Shown here: positions 38,566-49,392 of the stretch, in pieces | Position numbering within the stretch: the stretch's first letter is position 1 | How the letters are laid out: each line of letters opens with the position of its first letter | Source of the DNA: Rhodococcus sp. 1168 | GTDB taxonomy: Bacteria > Actinomycetota > Actinomycetes > Mycobacteriales > Mycobacteriaceae | Assembly: GCF_002091955.1 (NCBI RefSeq) | Contig: NZ_MKKY01000072.1 | Location: 368,991-432,990, forward strand | Reading direction: 5' to 3' | Length of the DNA stretch: 64,000 bases | Made by a program: the position numbers and the translations under genes | The notes under the pieces: generated by a model | Seen by the model: only the letters and a program-made list of their open reading frames with translations | The model's database searches: none | Told to the model about the DNA's origin: nothing

Positions 38566-39116
38566 GGCAACACCACCGCCAGTTCGACGGCGCATGCGGC
38601 GCTGATCGAACCCAACAGGCCTGCGCGGTAACCGGATTCGCTTTTCGCAGAATCCGCGGCGCTCCGCTGAGATTGACTGAGGTCAGCCTTGAGTTCCTCC
38701 ATGGTCGGCGGCGGCACCGCAGCCGGCGTCGAGGTGGTCGAGGTAGTTGCGCTCTCCTCTACGGGCTTACCCGCGACGCGGTCGATCTCTGCGGACAAGG
38801 CGTCGGCGTGTGCCGTTCGTTCGGTCTGCACGACGCTCAGGGGCCCGGCAAGGGTCGGGCTCAGCGCGATCAGGGCGCCTGCGGCGGCCGCGTCGCGACG
38901 CGCAAGTCGGAGGTGGCTGGTGAGGGTGTCGAGTTGCGGCCCAGGGTCTGTGTCGGACGAACATCCGGCAGTTGTGACGAGCCCGACTGCGGTGAGAGCG
39001 GCGCCACCGGTCAAGCGCAGGGCGCCACGGCGGCTGAGGGTGCGGGGGAGAGCGAACGTCGACACGGGAGCATCGTGCCAGGTGCATTCTGCATCTCGTG
39101 CACCCAGGCTGGTCAC
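38562..39116 (-). CDS. Tat-type lipoprotein, function unknown
   Basis: A 184-residue protein with a twin-arginine signal (LSRRGALRLTGG) and a lipobox (VTTAGC) near residue 51. The mature part is helical, Ala/Ser/Thr-rich, with a TTSTTSTPAAVPPP spacer. The start GTG 39116 is decided by GGGAGG 5 bases upstream (complement at 39122-39127); GTG 39065 would give a shorter signal but has no ribosome site. It is coupled to the ferritin-like gene, which suggests a joint role at the cell surface. The role is unknown. Confidence 0.75.
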   Translation of the reverse strand: MTSLGARDAECTWHDAPVSTFALPRTLSRRGALRLTGGAALTAVGLVTTAGCSSDTDPGPQLDTLTSHLRLARRDAAAAGALIALSPTLAGPLSVVQTERTAHADALSAEIDRVAGKPVEESATTSTTSTPAAVPPPTMEELKADLSQSQRSAADSAKSESGYRAGLLGSISAACAVELAVVLP

Positions 39117-39217
39117 GAACGCCTCCCGTTGGCGTTAGGCTGTGCGTTCGCCACTTACGGACTCGATCACACTTCTGATGGGGTCCGACCACAACTGAAC
39201 GAGGAGTTCTCGCAACG

Positions 39218-39793
39218 ATGCCTGTTCCGTCCAAGGAGAGGGTCATCGCGCTCCTGTCCGACCTGGTGACCAGTCGTGGATTCGATTTGGAAGATGTCAA
39301 CGTCGTCTCGGCAGGTAAGCACAGTGCCGTACGCGTCATGGTCGATCGTGAAGAGGGGATCGACCTCGACACGTTGCCGTCGCTCAGCCGTGAGATCTCC
39401 GACATATTCGACGCGGTGTCGGACTTCGGTGATGCTCCCTACACCCTCGAGGTCACCACTCCTGGAGTCGATCGTCCGCTCACCGAGGATCGCCATTGGC
39501 GGCGCGCGCGCGGACGGATGGTCCGATTCAAGTTGGAGAACGAGAAGTTCGACGCACGTGTCGGTCACCTCGATGGCCGATCGCTCACGGTGGTCACTCG
39601 TGACAAGGGTGTTCTCGCGACCCGAGTCGTGGAGCTCGACGACGTTGTGAAGGCTGTTGTGCAAGTAGAATTCTCGAAGCCGAAGGCAGATGAGATGGAG
39701 CTGACGGGCGGCGTTGTCGAAGGCAGGCCTGCTCCTGCCGACAACGACGAGATAGTGAACGTGGAAACACCGGAAGAAGGGTCCGACAAGTGA
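39218..39793 (+). CDS. rimP: Ribosome maturation factor RimP
   Basis: A 191-residue cytoplasmic protein for 30S assembly. RimP markers are [34 protein letters not shown] in part, [20 protein letters not shown], and the Sm-like C-terminal domain. An acidic tail (ETPEEGSDK) is usual in actinobacteria. ATG 39218 follows GAGGAG. It begins the rimP-nusA-ylxR-infB cluster, and its stop overlaps nusA. Confidence 0.95.
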   Translation: MPVPSKERVIALLSDLVTSRGFDLEDVNVVSAGKHSAVRVMVDREEGIDLDTLPSLSREISDIFDAVSDFGDAPYTLEVTTPGVDRPLTEDRHWRRARGRMVRFKLENEKFDARVGHLDGRSLTVVTRDKGVLATRVVELDDVVKAVVQVEFSKPKADEMELTGGVVEGRPAPADNDEIVNVETPEEGSDK

Positions 39794-40800
39794 ATATCGA
39801 CATCGCAGCGTTGCGCGCCATCGAAGCGGACAAGGGGGTGTCGATCGAGACCGTCATCTCGACGATTCAGTCCGCCCTGTTGACCGCTTACCGGCACACC
39901 GAGGGCCATCAGCCCCACGCGTGGATCGACGTCAACCGCAAGACCGGTTCGGTGCGAGTGATGGCAAAAGAGATCGACGGTGACGGCAACACCATTTCGG
40001 AGTGGGACGACACCCCTCAAGGGTTCGGCCGAATCGCTGCGACAACGGCCCGGCAGGTGATCCTTCAGCGTCTGCGTGATGCCGAGCACGAGCGCTCGTA
40101 CGGCGAGTATGCGACGCACGAGGGTGAGATCGTGGGCGGGGTCATTCAGCGGGACACCAGAGCAAATGCCAAGGGCACGGTCATCGTGCGGATCGGCAGC
40201 GATGCGAACGGCGCAGACGGTGTGCTGCCGCCTGCCGAGCAGGTGCCGGGTGAGAGTTACGAGCACGGCGAACGAATCAAGTGCTACGTGGTCGGAGTCG
40301 CCCGGGGCCAGCGCGGACCGCAAATCACCCTCTCGCGTACCCACCCCAACCTCGTGCGCAAGCTGTTCGCACTCGAAGTTCCGGAAATCGCCGACGGGTC
40401 GGTCGAGATCGTCGCCGTTGCGCGCGAGTCCGGTCATCGGTCGAAGATCGCAGTCAAATCTACGGTGTCGGGTCTCAACGCCAAGGGCGCATGCATCGGG
40501 CCGATAGGTCAGCGCGTGCGCAACGTGATGAGCGAACTGGCTGGGGAGAAGATCGACATCATCGACTTCGACGAGGATCCCGCTACCTTCGTCGGGAATG
40601 CGCTGTCTCCGTCGAAGGTTGTATCGGTCACGGTCGTGGATGCCGAGGCTCGTGCTGCACGTGTGGTCGTGCCGGAATATCAGCTGTCGCTCGCGATCGG
40701 CAAAGAGGGGCAGAATGCGCGGCTGGCAGCTAGGCTGACCGGCTGGCGCATCGATATCCGCAGCGACGCGGCCACGGCACCCGAGTCCACCAGCGCGTAA
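39790..40800 (+). CDS. nusA: Transcription termination/antitermination protein NusA
   Basis: A 336-residue NusA of the short actinobacterial type, without the acidic repeats of E. coli. It has the RNA polymerase-binding N-terminal domain ([20 protein letters not shown]), an S1 domain ([19 protein letters not shown]), and two KH domains ([18 protein letters not shown] and [19 protein letters not shown]). GTG 39790 overlaps the rimP TGA by 4 bases. Confidence 0.97.
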   Translation: MNIDIAALRAIEADKGVSIETVISTIQSALLTAYRHTEGHQPHAWIDVNRKTGSVRVMAKEIDGDGNTISEWDDTPQGFGRIAATTARQVILQRLRDAEHERSYGEYATHEGEIVGGVIQRDTRANAKGTVIVRIGSDANGADGVLPPAEQVPGESYEHGERIKCYVVGVARGQRGPQITLSRTHPNLVRKLFALEVPEIADGSVEIVAVARESGHRSKIAVKSTVSGLNAKGACIGPIGQRVRNVMSELAGEKIDIIDFDEDPATFVGNALSPSKVVSVTVVDAEARAARVVVPEYQLSLAIGKEGQNARLAARLTGWRIDIRSDAATAPESTSA

Positions 40801-40844
40801 GGGTGGAATGCGGAGATCGAGGCAATACAGCGGTAGAGTGGTCG

Positions 40845-41207
40845 ATGGTTCGGAACGAACTCTCTGCCCTGAGTCATGAGAGCACCGGTTCGGCGGCAGT
40901 TCGTCAGCCGGTGAGAACATGTGTCGGGTGCAAAGAGCGAGCTCCGGCCGCCGGTCTGCTGAGAGTTGTGGTTCGTGATCGAGATTCCACGGAATCGGTG
41001 ATCGTGCCCGACGTCGACCACCGGCTTCCCGGTAGAGGTGCATGGTTGCATCTCGACCCGAGATGTCTGGAGAATGCAGAACGGCGCCGTGCATTCGGTA
41101 GAGCGCTACGCGTGTCGGGATCTACCGACTCGTCAGCGGTCGTCTCCTTTCTCGAAGGAGTCGACGACAGAGATTCACCCCTCGAGAAGAACAGGCAACA
41201 GCACTGA
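40845..41207 (+). CDS. ylxR: YlxR family (DUF448) RNA-binding protein
   Basis: About 120 residues. The family signature RTCVGCKERAP and the later GRGAWLHLDPRCLENAERRRAFGRAL, here cited in part, are clear. YlxR lies between nusA and infB in most bacteria and binds RNA or RNase P. The start is uncertain: GTG 40803, ATG 40845 or GTG 40911 are all in frame and none has a good ribosome site. I chose 40845 as a middle option. Confidence 0.85.
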   Translation: MVRNELSALSHESTGSAAVRQPVRTCVGCKERAPAAGLLRVVVRDRDSTESVIVPDVDHRLPGRGAWLHLDPRCLENAERRRAFGRALRVSGSTDSSAVVSFLEGVDDRDSPLEKNRQQH

Positions 41208-41304
41208 TGAGCACACCGTGAAGCACCAACGATGAACGTCCATCGGAGATAACCCGAGGTCGTGCGGGCACCAATCCTCGCTCGGCCTCTCAGTGAGGAG
41301 AGCA

Positions 41305-44238
41305 GTGCCAGGTAAGGCCCGCGTACACGAGTTGGCTAAAGAACTCGGTGTCACTAGTAAAGAACTACTCGCACGGCTCAAAGAGCAAGGCGAGTTCGTC
41401 AAATCCGCATCTTCCACGGTAGAGGCGCCGGTAGCGCGTCGTGTCCGTGAATCCTTCCCGGCGGGCAAGCCGGATTCCGCTCCGGCCACCGGTGCTTCCA
41501 ATGGCGAACAGGCCAGTGGCAGCGCACCGGTCTCCGGCAGCGCACCGAAGCCTGCTTCGGGTGCCAAGCCCGGCGGACCCCGTCCGGGACCGAAGCCGAC
41601 CCCGCGCCCGACTCCTGCCGCTCCCGTGGCGCAGGAACCGGTAGCTCCAGTCGCAGCCAAGGCTCCCGTAGCGCCGGTCTCGACTCCGGCGCCTGCACCG
41701 GCCGCTCCGGCACCGGTCGCTCCGGCACCATCCGTTCCGGCGCCCGCTGCTCCGGCAGAACAAGCTCCCGCAGCATCGGCCGGCGCAACTCCAGAGGCCA
41801 CAGCGGCTCCTGCCCCGGCAGGTCCCAAGCCTGGCGTACCCGGCCCCAAGCCGGGCCCCAAGGCTCCGCGTGTCGGTAACAACCCGTATTCGTCCGCTCC
41901 CGCCGAGCGTCCGGCCCCGCGTCCCGCGCCGGGTGCACCACGCCCGGGCGGTAGCAGTCGACCCGCTCCGGGTCAGGGCGGACCTCGTCCGGCAACTCCG
42001 GGCAGTGCACGTCCGGCCGCTGGTCAGGGCACACCTCGTCCGGCAGGACCCGGCGGACCTCGTCCGAGCCCGGGTTCGATGCCCCCTCGTCCCAACCCCG
42101 GCGCAATGCCGACCCGCTCGGCACGTCCGAGCCCAGCGGCAGGTCGCCCCGGCGGTCGTCCCGGCGGTGCTCCAGGTGGTCGTCCCGGTGGCGCAGGCGC
42201 CGGCGGTTACCGCGGTGGCGGCGCACCGGGTGCTCCAGGTGGAGCTCCCGCAGGTGGTGCTCCCGCAGGTGGCTTCCGCGGTCGTCCCGGCGGCGGTGGT
42301 CGTCCCGGTCAGCGCGGCGCAGCTGCAGGTGCTTTCGGTCGTCCCGGCGGAGCAGTTCGTCGTGGCCGCAAGTCGAAGCGGGCAAAACGCGCCGAGTACG
42401 AGAGCATGCAGGCACCCGCTGTCGGTGGCGTCAGGTTGCCACGCGGCAACGGTGAGACCATCCGTCTCGCCCGCGGCGCTTCGCTGTCGGATTTCGCGGA
42501 CAAGATCGATGCGAACCCAGCAGCACTCGTACAGGCCTTGTTCAACCTCGGCGAGATGGTCACTGCCACTCAGTCCGTGAACGACGAGACCCTCGAACTG
42601 CTCGGCGGCGAGATGAACTACGTCGTTCAGGTCGTCAGCCCCGAGGACGAAGATCGCGAACTGCTCAACGCGTTCGACCTCACCTACGGCGAGGACGCCG
42701 GCGGTGAAGAGGACTTGGAGCAGCGGCCTCCCGTCGTCACGGTCATGGGTCACGTCGACCACGGCAAGACGCGACTACTGGACTCGATCCGAAACACCAC
42801 GGTCCGCGAAGGCGAGTCCGGTGGCATCACCCAGCACATCGGTGCTTACCAGGTGCTTACCGAACTCGAAGGCAACGAGCGTTTGGTCACCTTCATCGAT
42901 ACACCGGGTCACGAGGCCTTCACGGCCATGCGTGCTCGTGGTGCCAAGGCAACCGACCTTGCGATCCTGGTTGTTGCAGCCGACGACGGTGTCATGCCGC
43001 AGACGGTCGAAGCGATCAACCATGCGCAAGCTGCAGATGTCCCGATCGTGGTAGCGATCAACAAGATCGACAAGGAAGGCGCAAACCCGGACAAGATCCG
43101 GCAGCAGCTGACCGAGTACGGACTTGTGGCCGAGGAATACGGCGGCGAGACGATGTTCGTCGAGATCTCGGCGAAGCAGGGCACCAACATCGACGCACTT
43201 CTCGAAGCTGTGTTGCTGACAGCAGATGCCTCATTGGATCTGCGTGCCAACCCGGATATGGACGCTCAGGGTGTCGCCATCGAGGCGCACCTCGACCGTG
43301 GTCGTGGACCGGTTGCCACCGTGCTCATCGCCCGCGGAACGTTGCGTGTCGGTGACTCGATCGTCGCCGGTGACGCCTACGGTCGTGTCCGTCGAATGGT
43401 CGACGAGCACGGCGAAGATGTCATCGAAGCACTGCCGTCCCGTCCGGTACAGGTCATCGGCTTCACGTCGGTGCCCGGTGCAGGCGACAACCTGTTGGTC
43501 GTCGACGAGGATCGCATCGCCCGTCAGATCGCCGATCGACGCAACGCTCGCAAGCGCAATGCGCTCGCCGCGAAGTCTCGTAAGCGCATCAGCCTGGACG
43601 ACCTCGATGCAGCGTTGAGGGAGACCTCACAGCTGAACTTGATCCTCAAGGGTGACAACTCGGGAACCGTCGAGGCTCTCGAAGAGGCACTGGTCGGTAT
43701 CCAGATCGACGACGAGGTCGAACTGCGCGTCATCGACCGCGGCGTCGGTGGCGTCACGGAGACCAACGTCAACCTGGCGTCGGCATCGAACGCGATCATC
43801 ATCGGATTCAACGTTCGAGCGGAGGGCAAGGCCACCGAGCTGGCCAACCGTGAAGGCGTCGACATCCGGTACTACTCGGTGATCTACCAGGCCATCGACG
43901 AGATCGAAAGCGCGCTCAAGGGCATGCTCAAGCCGGTCTACGAAGAGGTCGCGCTCGGCCAAGCCGAGATTCGTGCAATGTTCCGTTCTTCGAAGGTCGG
44001 AAGTATCGCCGGTTGCCTCGTCACCTCGGGTACCATCCGTCGCAATGCGAAAGCACGACTGCTGCGTGACAACAAGGTGGTTGCCGAGACCGTCACCATT
44101 TCCTCGCTGCGGCGGGAAAAGGAAGACGTTGTCGAGGTGCGCGAGGGCTACGAATGCGGTCTTACGGTGACGTACTCGGACATCAAGGTAGGCGATGTCG
44201 TCGAGGCGTACGAGCTCCGTGAAAAGGCTCGCGACTAG
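41305..44238 (+). CDS. infB: Translation initiation factor IF-2
   Basis: A 977-residue GTPase that brings fMet-tRNA to the 30S subunit. The start GTG 41305 gives [20 protein letters not shown] and has GAGGAG just upstream. Residues about 50-350 form a low-complexity Pro/Ala/Gly region. The G domain begins with GHVDHGKT at 482, followed by [15 protein letters not shown] and NKIDKEG. Domains II-IV follow to the C-terminus. A strong hairpin lies 56 bases after the stop. Confidence 0.97.
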   Translation: MPGKARVHELAKELGVTSKELLARLKEQGEFVKSASSTVEAPVARRVRESFPAGKPDSAPATGASNGEQASGSAPVSGSAPKPASGAKPGGPRPGPKPTPRPTPAAPVAQEPVAPVAAKAPVAPVSTPAPAPAAPAPVAPAPSVPAPAAPAEQAPAASAGATPEATAAPAPAGPKPGVPGPKPGPKAPRVGNNPYSSAPAERPAPRPAPGAPRPGGSSRPAPGQGGPRPATPGSARPAAGQGTPRPAGPGGPRPSPGSMPPRPNPGAMPTRSARPSPAAGRPGGRPGGAPGGRPGGAGAGGYRGGGAPGAPGGAPAGGAPAGGFRGRPGGGGRPGQRGAAAGAFGRPGGAVRRGRKSKRAKRAEYESMQAPAVGGVRLPRGNGETIRLARGASLSDFADKIDANPAALVQALFNLGEMVTATQSVNDETLELLGGEMNYVVQVVSPEDEDRELLNAFDLTYGEDAGGEEDLEQRPPVVTVMGHVDHGKTRLLDSIRNTTVREGESGGITQHIGAYQVLTELEGNERLVTFIDTPGHEAFTAMRARGAKATDLAILVVAADDGVMPQTVEAINHAQAADVPIVVAINKIDKEGANPDKIRQQLTEYGLVAEEYGGETMFVEISAKQGTNIDALLEAVLLTADASLDLRANPDMDAQGVAIEAHLDRGRGPVATVLIARGTLRVGDSIVAGDAYGRVRRMVDEHGEDVIEALPSRPVQVIGFTSVPGAGDNLLVVDEDRIARQIADRRNARKRNALAAKSRKRISLDDLDAALRETSQLNLILKGDNSGTVEALEEALVGIQIDDEVELRVIDRGVGGVTETNVNLASASNAIIIGFNVRAEGKATELANREGVDIRYYSVIYQAIDEIESALKGMLKPVYEEVALGQAEIRAMFRSSKVGSIAGCLVTSGTIRRNAKARLLRDNKVVAETVTISSLRREKEDVVEVREGYECGLTVTYSDIKVGDVVEAYELREKARD

Positions 44239-44293
44239 TCATTCGCAGCAGTAGTGCCGTAGGGGAGCATTGGGGAGTAACACTGCACTAGAT

Positions 44294-44337
44294 CGAGGAG
44301 CCGGCGGCGGTATGTCAGTACCGCCGCCGGCTCCTCG
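44294..44337 (+). terminator. Perfect 19-bp hairpin after infB
   Basis: Arms CGAGGAGCCGGCGGCGGTA (44294-44312) and TACCGCCGCCGGCTCCTCG (44319-44337) pair without mismatch around the 6-base loop TGTCAG. No T-run follows, so it would be an I-shaped terminator or a processing or attenuation element. It stands between infB and the ylxP start at 44363. Confidence 0.75.
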
Positions 44338-44362
44338 TTCGAACCTGAGTAAGGATGGCCAC

Positions 44363-44653
44363 GTGTATCTGGGGGCGCTCGAGTTGGACGTGTTGTTGGG
44401 CGACGTTCGTTCGCTCGCTGAAAAGCGTTCGAAGGTCGATCCTGTTCTCACGGAGTTACACCGCTTCGGGGTTTCGGCTGCGGAGACGGGTGAGCTCGGG
44501 CGCTTTCGGCGGTCGTTGTTCGGAATTGCAGCTGCCGGTTCGGATATCGACGGGTTGCACGACAGGCTCGACGAATGCGAACGGCATATCGCGGAGCGGC
44601 AAGATCTGGAATTGTTGGCGGTCAGAAGAAGAATATTCGGTCCCGAGGACTGA
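44363..44653 (+). CDS. ylxP: DUF503 (YlxP-like) protein
   Basis: A 96-residue protein beginning [22 protein letters not shown], the characteristic DUF503 opening, with [13 protein letters not shown] at the end. It lies between infB and rbfA as in Bacillus and most actinobacteria; a ribosome-related role is presumed. GTG 44363 gives the conserved N-terminus. Upstream codons would run through the hairpin, so they are excluded. Confidence 0.87.
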   Translation: MYLGALELDVLLGDVRSLAEKRSKVDPVLTELHRFGVSAAETGELGRFRRSLFGIAAAGSDIDGLHDRLDECERHIAERQDLELLAVRRRIFGPED

Positions 44654-44682
44654 CTCGGAACCATATGAGGAGCGTGATTGAC

Positions 44683-45150
44683 ATGGTGGATCCAGCGAGA
44701 GCTCGCAAGCTCGCCAAGCGAATTGCCGCCATCGTCGCCACGGCGATCGATCATGAGATCAAAGATCCCCGTCTGGCGTTCGTGACCGTCACCGATTGCA
44801 AGGTGACAGCGGATCTACACGACGCAACCGTGTATTACACGGTGATGGGTGAAGACTTGGATACGGCTCCGGATCTGCAGGCTGCATCTGCGGGGTTGGA
44901 GAAGGCCAAAGGTGTACTTCGGTCGAAAGTCGGTGCAGGGACCGGTGTTCGCTTCACGCCGTCGTTGACGTTCGTGACCGATACCGTTCCCGACACTGCG
45001 CGGCATATGGAAGACCTTCTCGAGCGTGCACGACTCGCCGACAGTGAGGTCGCCAAGGCGGCAGCATCGGCCAAGCCTGCGGGCGAGGCCGATCCCTACA
45101 AGGCGCCGCGGGAGACGGTCGACGGTTCCGAGTCGACCGACGTGGACTGA
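44683..45150 (+). CDS. rbfA: Ribosome-binding factor A
   Basis: A 155-residue KH-fold protein needed for late 30S maturation and cold adaptation. Family segments are [37 protein letters not shown], and [25 protein letters not shown] in part. The C-terminal tail is acidic and Ala-rich. ATG 44683 follows GAGGAGCG. It is 30 bases after ylxP and 5 before the DHH gene. Confidence 0.95.
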   Translation: MVDPARARKLAKRIAAIVATAIDHEIKDPRLAFVTVTDCKVTADLHDATVYYTVMGEDLDTAPDLQAASAGLEKAKGVLRSKVGAGTGVRFTPSLTFVTDTVPDTARHMEDLLERARLADSEVAKAAASAKPAGEADPYKAPRETVDGSESTDVD

Positions 45151-45155
45151 TAGAA

Positions 45156-46151
45156 GTGACGACGACTCCGGGTGCTCGGGCTGTGGCAGAGCCGCAGGAC
45201 GAATTCGCTCATGCGATAGAACTGTTGGAGACAGCCCAGTCCGTCACCGTGCTGTGTCACATCCATCCGGATGCCGACACCATCGGGAGCGGTCTCGCAC
45301 TGGGTTTGGTTCTGTCGCGTCGCGGAGTGGACGTTCAGGTGTCGTTTGCGGCGCCTGCCGAGCTGCCGGGGTCGATGGACGCGCTGCCGGGCCGCGAGCT
45401 GTTGGTTCCGGCCGGCGACGTCCGGGTCGACGTCGATCTCGTGGTCACGGTCGATGCCGGGAGCAAGGGTCGCCTCGGGGCGCTGTCCGACCGAATCGAT
45501 GCTGCACATGCCACTCTCGTCATCGATCATCATCGCTCCAATACTCGCTTCGGCACCTGGAACGTGGTCGATGAGAACGCGGTGTCGACCACTGCAGTGA
45601 TCGCTGGACTGTTGGACGCGTGGAATGTCGAGATCGATCGGGACCTGGCCGAATGCCTGTTTGCCGGACTGGTCACCGACACCGGTTCGTTTCGTTGGGT
45701 GCAGCCCGGCTCTCATACACTTGCCGAACGTCTTCTCGCGACCGGAATCGACGGGGCTGCGCTGACGCAGAAGTTGCTCGATACGCATCCGTTCGCGTGG
45801 TTGCCCATGTTGGGATCGGTTCTCGGAGCTGCAGAGCTGGTGCCTGACGCGGCGGGCGGACTGGGGCTCGTCTACACCGCGATCCTGCGCGAAGACTCCG
45901 TCGGCCTCCGCCCGGAAGAGATCGAAAGCGTCATCGACATCGTTCGCACCGCGACCGAAGCCGAGGTGGCGGCGGTTTTCAAACAGCAGAGTGGTGATGA
46001 CTGGACGGTGTCGTTGCGCGCGAAGACACAGGTCGACGTTTCCCTTGTAGCGACGTCTCTCGGTGGTGGAGGTCATCGCAAAGCTTCGGGCTATACAGCT
46101 ACTGGGTCCAAGTCCGAAGTCCTCGCGTCCCTGATCGCCGCACTCGGTTGA
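45156..46151 (+). CDS. DHH-DHHA1 phosphodiesterase (NrnA/CnpB family)
   Basis: A 331-residue cytoplasmic phosphoesterase. Motifs are CHIHPDADTIGSGLALGLVL, DLVVTVDAGSKGRLG, the DHH motif in VIDHHRSNTRFG, and the C-terminal DHHA1 signature GGGGHRKASG. Homologues such as Rv2837c (CnpB) degrade pApA, c-di-AMP or nanoRNA. It follows rbfA at 5 bases. The start GTG 45156 is not supported by a strong ribosome site. Confidence 0.92.
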   Translation: MTTTPGARAVAEPQDEFAHAIELLETAQSVTVLCHIHPDADTIGSGLALGLVLSRRGVDVQVSFAAPAELPGSMDALPGRELLVPAGDVRVDVDLVVTVDAGSKGRLGALSDRIDAAHATLVIDHHRSNTRFGTWNVVDENAVSTTAVIAGLLDAWNVEIDRDLAECLFAGLVTDTGSFRWVQPGSHTLAERLLATGIDGAALTQKLLDTHPFAWLPMLGSVLGAAELVPDAAGGLGLVYTAILREDSVGLRPEEIESVIDIVRTATEAEVAAVFKQQSGDDWTVSLRAKTQVDVSLVATSLGGGGHRKASGYTATGSKSEVLASLIAALG

Positions 46152-46157
46152 TCGATC

Positions 46158-47501
46158 TTGGTTGAACCCACGGCTCCAGTGGAGGCGTCTCCGCGCAGAA
46201 TTCTCGGTTTGGCCCTCCCCGCACTCGGTGTCCTTGCAGCTGAGCCGCTGTACTTGCTTTTCGACGCGGCAGTGGTGGGCAGGCTGGGTGCGCTTCCGCT
46301 CGCTGGACTGGCCGTCGGCGGTCTGGTTCTGACTCAGGTCAGTACGCAGCTGACGTTCCTGTCGTACGGCACAACTGCGCGTGCCGCTCGAATGCACGGT
46401 GCAGGACGCGAGAAGGACGCGGTCGGTGAGGGCGTCCAGGCGACGTGGCTCGCCGTTGCGCTGGGTGTGGCGATCGTTGCCGTGATGCAGTTGCTGGCAG
46501 CTCCGATTCTCTCGGTCATCGGCGGCGGCGGTGAGATCGCCGAGGAAGCTACCGCGTGGTTCCGGATCGCTGTCTTCGGTGTTCCTTTCATCTTGATTTC
46601 GATGGCGGGCAACGGGTGGATGAGGGGTGTTCAGAACACCAGGAGGCCGCTTCGTTTCGTAGTCTTCGGGCTATTGGTCTCTGGCGTGCTGTGTCCGATG
46701 TTGGTACACGGTCTGCTCGGGTTTCCGCGACTGGAACTTCTCGGGTCGGCGGTAGCGAATCTGGTGGGCCAGTCGATCGCAGGGTGTCTGTTCATTGCTG
46801 CGATTTCGCGTGCAGGGGTTCCGCTTCGGCCGAGGTGGTCGGTGATGCGAGTGCAGTTGATTCTCGGTCGCGATCTCGTCCTGCGTAGCTTGGCGTTCCA
46901 AGCGTGCTTCTTGTCGGCTGCCGCAGTGGCATCCCGGTTCGGAGCCGCCGCTGTCGCCGCCAATCAGGTTGTCCTGCTGCTGTGGAATCTCGTGTCGTTG
47001 ACTCTCGATTCTTTGGCTATCGCGGCTCAAACACTCGTCGGTGCTGCTCTGGGCAAAGGCGACGTCCGTGGCGCCACCAAGCTGGGTTGGCGATTGACCG
47101 CGTGGTCGACCATGTTCGCGATCGTCCTGGCAGCGGTGTTCGCGGCCGGTATGCCGGTGATTCCCGAGCTGTTCACCACAGACCCAGCCGTGGTGGTACA
47201 GATGCACTCGATCTGGTGGATATTCGTGGCCATCATTCCGATCGCCGGAATCGTGTTCGCCCTCGACGGAGTTCTGTTGGGTAGCGGAGACGCAGCCTTC
47301 CTCCGGACCGCCACCCTGGTATGCGCCCTGCTGGGTTTTCTGCCCTTCATCTGGTTGTCTCTGGCGCTGGACTGGGGATTGGCCGGAATCTGGGTCGGTC
47401 TCGGAGTTTTCGTGTCGCTGCGGGCGATCGCGGTGGTGCTTCGGACACTCTCGGGTCGGTGGGCGCTCGCGGGCGCCGACATTCAACGCGACGCTGGATG
47501 A
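46158..47501 (+). CDS. MATE family efflux transporter (DinF-like)
   Basis: A 447-residue membrane protein with about 12 helices. Typical MATE segments are ILGLALPALGVLAAEPLYLL, DAAVVGRLGALPLAGLAVGG and GWMRGVQNTRRPL. It corresponds to mycobacterial DinF (Rv2836c) by position and type. The start is TTG 46158, 6 bases after the DHH gene. Its end overlaps the end of modC on the other strand by 19 bases. Transported compound unknown. Confidence 0.9.
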   Translation: MVEPTAPVEASPRRILGLALPALGVLAAEPLYLLFDAAVVGRLGALPLAGLAVGGLVLTQVSTQLTFLSYGTTARAARMHGAGREKDAVGEGVQATWLAVALGVAIVAVMQLLAAPILSVIGGGGEIAEEATAWFRIAVFGVPFILISMAGNGWMRGVQNTRRPLRFVVFGLLVSGVLCPMLVHGLLGFPRLELLGSAVANLVGQSIAGCLFIAAISRAGVPLRPRWSVMRVQLILGRDLVLRSLAFQACFLSAAAVASRFGAAAVAANQVVLLLWNLVSLTLDSLAIAAQTLVGAALGKGDVRGATKLGWRLTAWSTMFAIVLAAVFAAGMPVIPELFTTDPAVVVQMHSIWWIFVAIIPIAGIVFALDGVLLGSGDAAFLRTATLVCALLGFLPFIWLSLALDWGLAGIWVGLGVFVSLRAIAVVLRTLSGRWALAGADIQRDAG

Positions 47502-48550
47502 ATGGCAACTTCCTGGCTCTTGACGACGAAGTAGACCTCCATGCCCGGTGACAGATCCAGTTCCGAGACCGCCGCCGCGGTCACGTCCGCGACGAGACTC
47601 TGGCCGCCGTGGGTACCCCGAACACGAACCGTTGCGCCGTGCACGTCCATCGCGGCGATCGTGACGGGGAGTACGTTGCGCGGACTGGCATGCGGTTCGG
47701 TGAGATGCACTGCCACTGCGGACGGGCTGAAGACAGCCACTGCCGCGGCACCCGATGGTGTCGTACTGTGTCCGTGAACCGTCAGGCCATCGGCGGTACT
47801 CAACGAACCTGACGAATCTGCAGCGCCGAGAACTAAGTTCACCCCGGCGATCCGAGCGGCGAATTCACTGCGTGGCGCGGTGAGAATGTCTGTGGTCGGT
47901 CCGCGCTCGACGATCCGGCCGGCCTGCACGACGACGATCGTGTCGGCCAATGCGAGCGCATCGAGAAGGTCGTGAGTGACGATGAGTGCGGTACGTCGTT
48001 GCTCGCGCAGGACGGTTCGAAGCAATCGGCGCAACACCGGTGCGGTAGCTATGTCCAATGCGGCCATCGGCTCGTCGAGGAGTAGTACTCGTGGCTGCGC
48101 TGCGAGTGCGCGCGCGAGAGCGATGCGTTGTGCTTGCCCACCCGAGAGTTGCGACGGCCGTCGGTCCGCAAGATCGAGTGCATCGACTGCGTCGAGCCAG
48201 GTTCGTGCAATCTCTCTTCCTTTGCGACGACCGACCCCCCGACTGCGGGGCGCGAACGCAACGTTGGCTTCGGCGTCGAGATGAGGAAACAGGAGGGCGT
48301 TCTGTGACATCGTGGCCACGCCACGCGCGTGCGCTGGAACGAATGTGCGTTCGGCGGTGTCGGTCACTACGTCGTCACCGATGGTGATCCGTCCGGAGTC
48401 GGGCCGGAGCAGACCTGCCACGAGCGAGAGCAACGAGGACTTTCCGGCCCCATTCGGTCCGAGAATCGCGATGACCTCGCCGTCCTCGACATCGAGGGTG
48501 AAGTCGAGGTTGCGGTCGTCGACCTCGGCGACGAGGCGGATGGAACTCAC
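47483..48550 (-). CDS. modC: Molybdate ABC transporter ATP-binding protein
   Basis: A 355-residue ABC ATPase. Walker A is GPNGAGKS, the signature [15 protein letters not shown], and Walker [12 protein letters not shown]. The C-terminal third (about 225-355) is a molybdate-binding MOP/TOBE region, e.g. [23 protein letters not shown] in part. GTG 48550 overlaps the modB stop as GTGA; ATG 48568 is an alternative. ModC with ModB imports molybdate or tungstate. Confidence 0.88.
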   Translation of the reverse strand: MSSIRLVAEVDDRNLDFTLDVEDGEVIAILGPNGAGKSSLLSLVAGLLRPDSGRITIGDDVVTDTAERTFVPAHARGVATMSQNALLFPHLDAEANVAFAPRSRGVGRRKGREIARTWLDAVDALDLADRRPSQLSGGQAQRIALARALAAQPRVLLLDEPMAALDIATAPVLRRLLRTVLREQRRTALIVTHDLLDALALADTIVVVQAGRIVERGPTTDILTAPRSEFAARIAGVNLVLGAADSSGSLSTADGLTVHGHSTTPSGAAAVAVFSPSAVAVHLTEPHASPRNVLPVTIAAMDVHGATVRVRGTHGGQSLVADVTAAAVSELDLSPGMEVYFVVKSQEVAIHPASR

Positions 48551-49392
48551 AGCGCCCCGGCCAACCATCGCCCACGGGCGGCGACGACGATTACTGCCGC
48601 CACCACGATCAGTAGGAGCGACAGCGCCACGGCGGCGTCGGGATCGGTTTCACGCTGGAGGTAGATCTCCAAAGGCAGGGTTCGCGTAACTCCCTCGAGT
48701 GACCCCGCGAACGTCAACGTCGCACCGAACTCGCCGAGGGCGCGGGCGAATGCAAGAACGGCACCCGACACCAGGCCCGGCAGTACCAGCGGGAGCGTCA
48801 CCCTTCGCAACACCGTCGTCGGACGCGCCCCCAAGGTGGCGGCGACCGTCTCGTACCCACGTCCTGTACTGCGCAGTGCTCCTTCGAGGCTGACGACCAG
48901 AAAGGGGAGCGAGACGAAGGTCTGGGCCAGCACCACCGCCGTTGTCGAGAATGCGATGCCGATGCCCCAAGCCTCCAGTTGCTCGCCGAGTAAGCCGAGT
49001 CGGCCGAAGGTGTACAGCAAAGCAATTCCGCCGACGACGGGTGGAAGGACGAGTGGAAGTAGCACCAGCGCTCGGAGAATCGACTGACCAGGAAACTCTG
49101 CTCGGGCCAACACCAGTGCCATCGGTATGCCGACGACGATGCACACGGCGGTGCTCGTCGCTGCCGTTTGGAGACTGAGGAGCAACGCCGTTCGTGATGA
49201 TTCCGAGGAGACGAGGGCGATGAAGTTCGGCCAATCGATCTTCAACAGAATGGCCAGCAGCGGGGTGACGACGAACAACGCACCCAACGCTGCGGGGACG
49301 AATATCCACCTGGGCAGACCGACACGGACCTCGTTGCTGCCGCGGATTCCTCTTCCGGAGCGTCTGGGTTTCACCTCGACAGACGCGTTCAC
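48547..49392 (-). CDS. modB: Molybdate ABC transporter permease
   Basis: A 281-residue permease with about six helices. The EAA-like cytoplasmic loop that contacts the ATPase is [23 protein letters not shown] with the following [22 protein letters not shown], cited in parts. RALGEFGAT is characteristic of ModB/CysT. GTG 49392 overlaps the upstream regulator stop as GTGA. No modA substrate-binding gene lies in the operon. Confidence 0.88.
   Translation of the reverse strand: MNASVEVKPRRSGRGIRGSNEVRVGLPRWIFVPAALGALFVVTPLLAILLKIDWPNFIALVSSESSRTALLLSLQTAATSTAVCIVVGIPMALVLARAEFPGQSILRALVLLPLVLPPVVGGIALLYTFGRLGLLGEQLEAWGIGIAFSTTAVVLAQTFVSLPFLVVSLEGALRSTGRGYETVAATLGARPTTVLRRVTLPLVLPGLVSGAVLAFARALGEFGATLTFAGSLEGVTRTLPLEIYLQRETDPDAAVALSLLLIVVAAVIVVAARGRWLAGAL

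Noticed and set aside
41365..42762. 465- and 338-codon antisense frames opposite the infB N-terminus
   Set aside because: They result from the repetitive GC-rich DNA encoding the Pro/Ala/Gly linker of IF-2; the products are pure low complexity.
44330..44350. tRNA T-arm-like CGTTCGAACCTG before ylxP
   Set aside because: No acceptor, D-arm or anticodon stem can be folded around it; it is just the edge of the hairpin and a GTTCGAAC palindrome.
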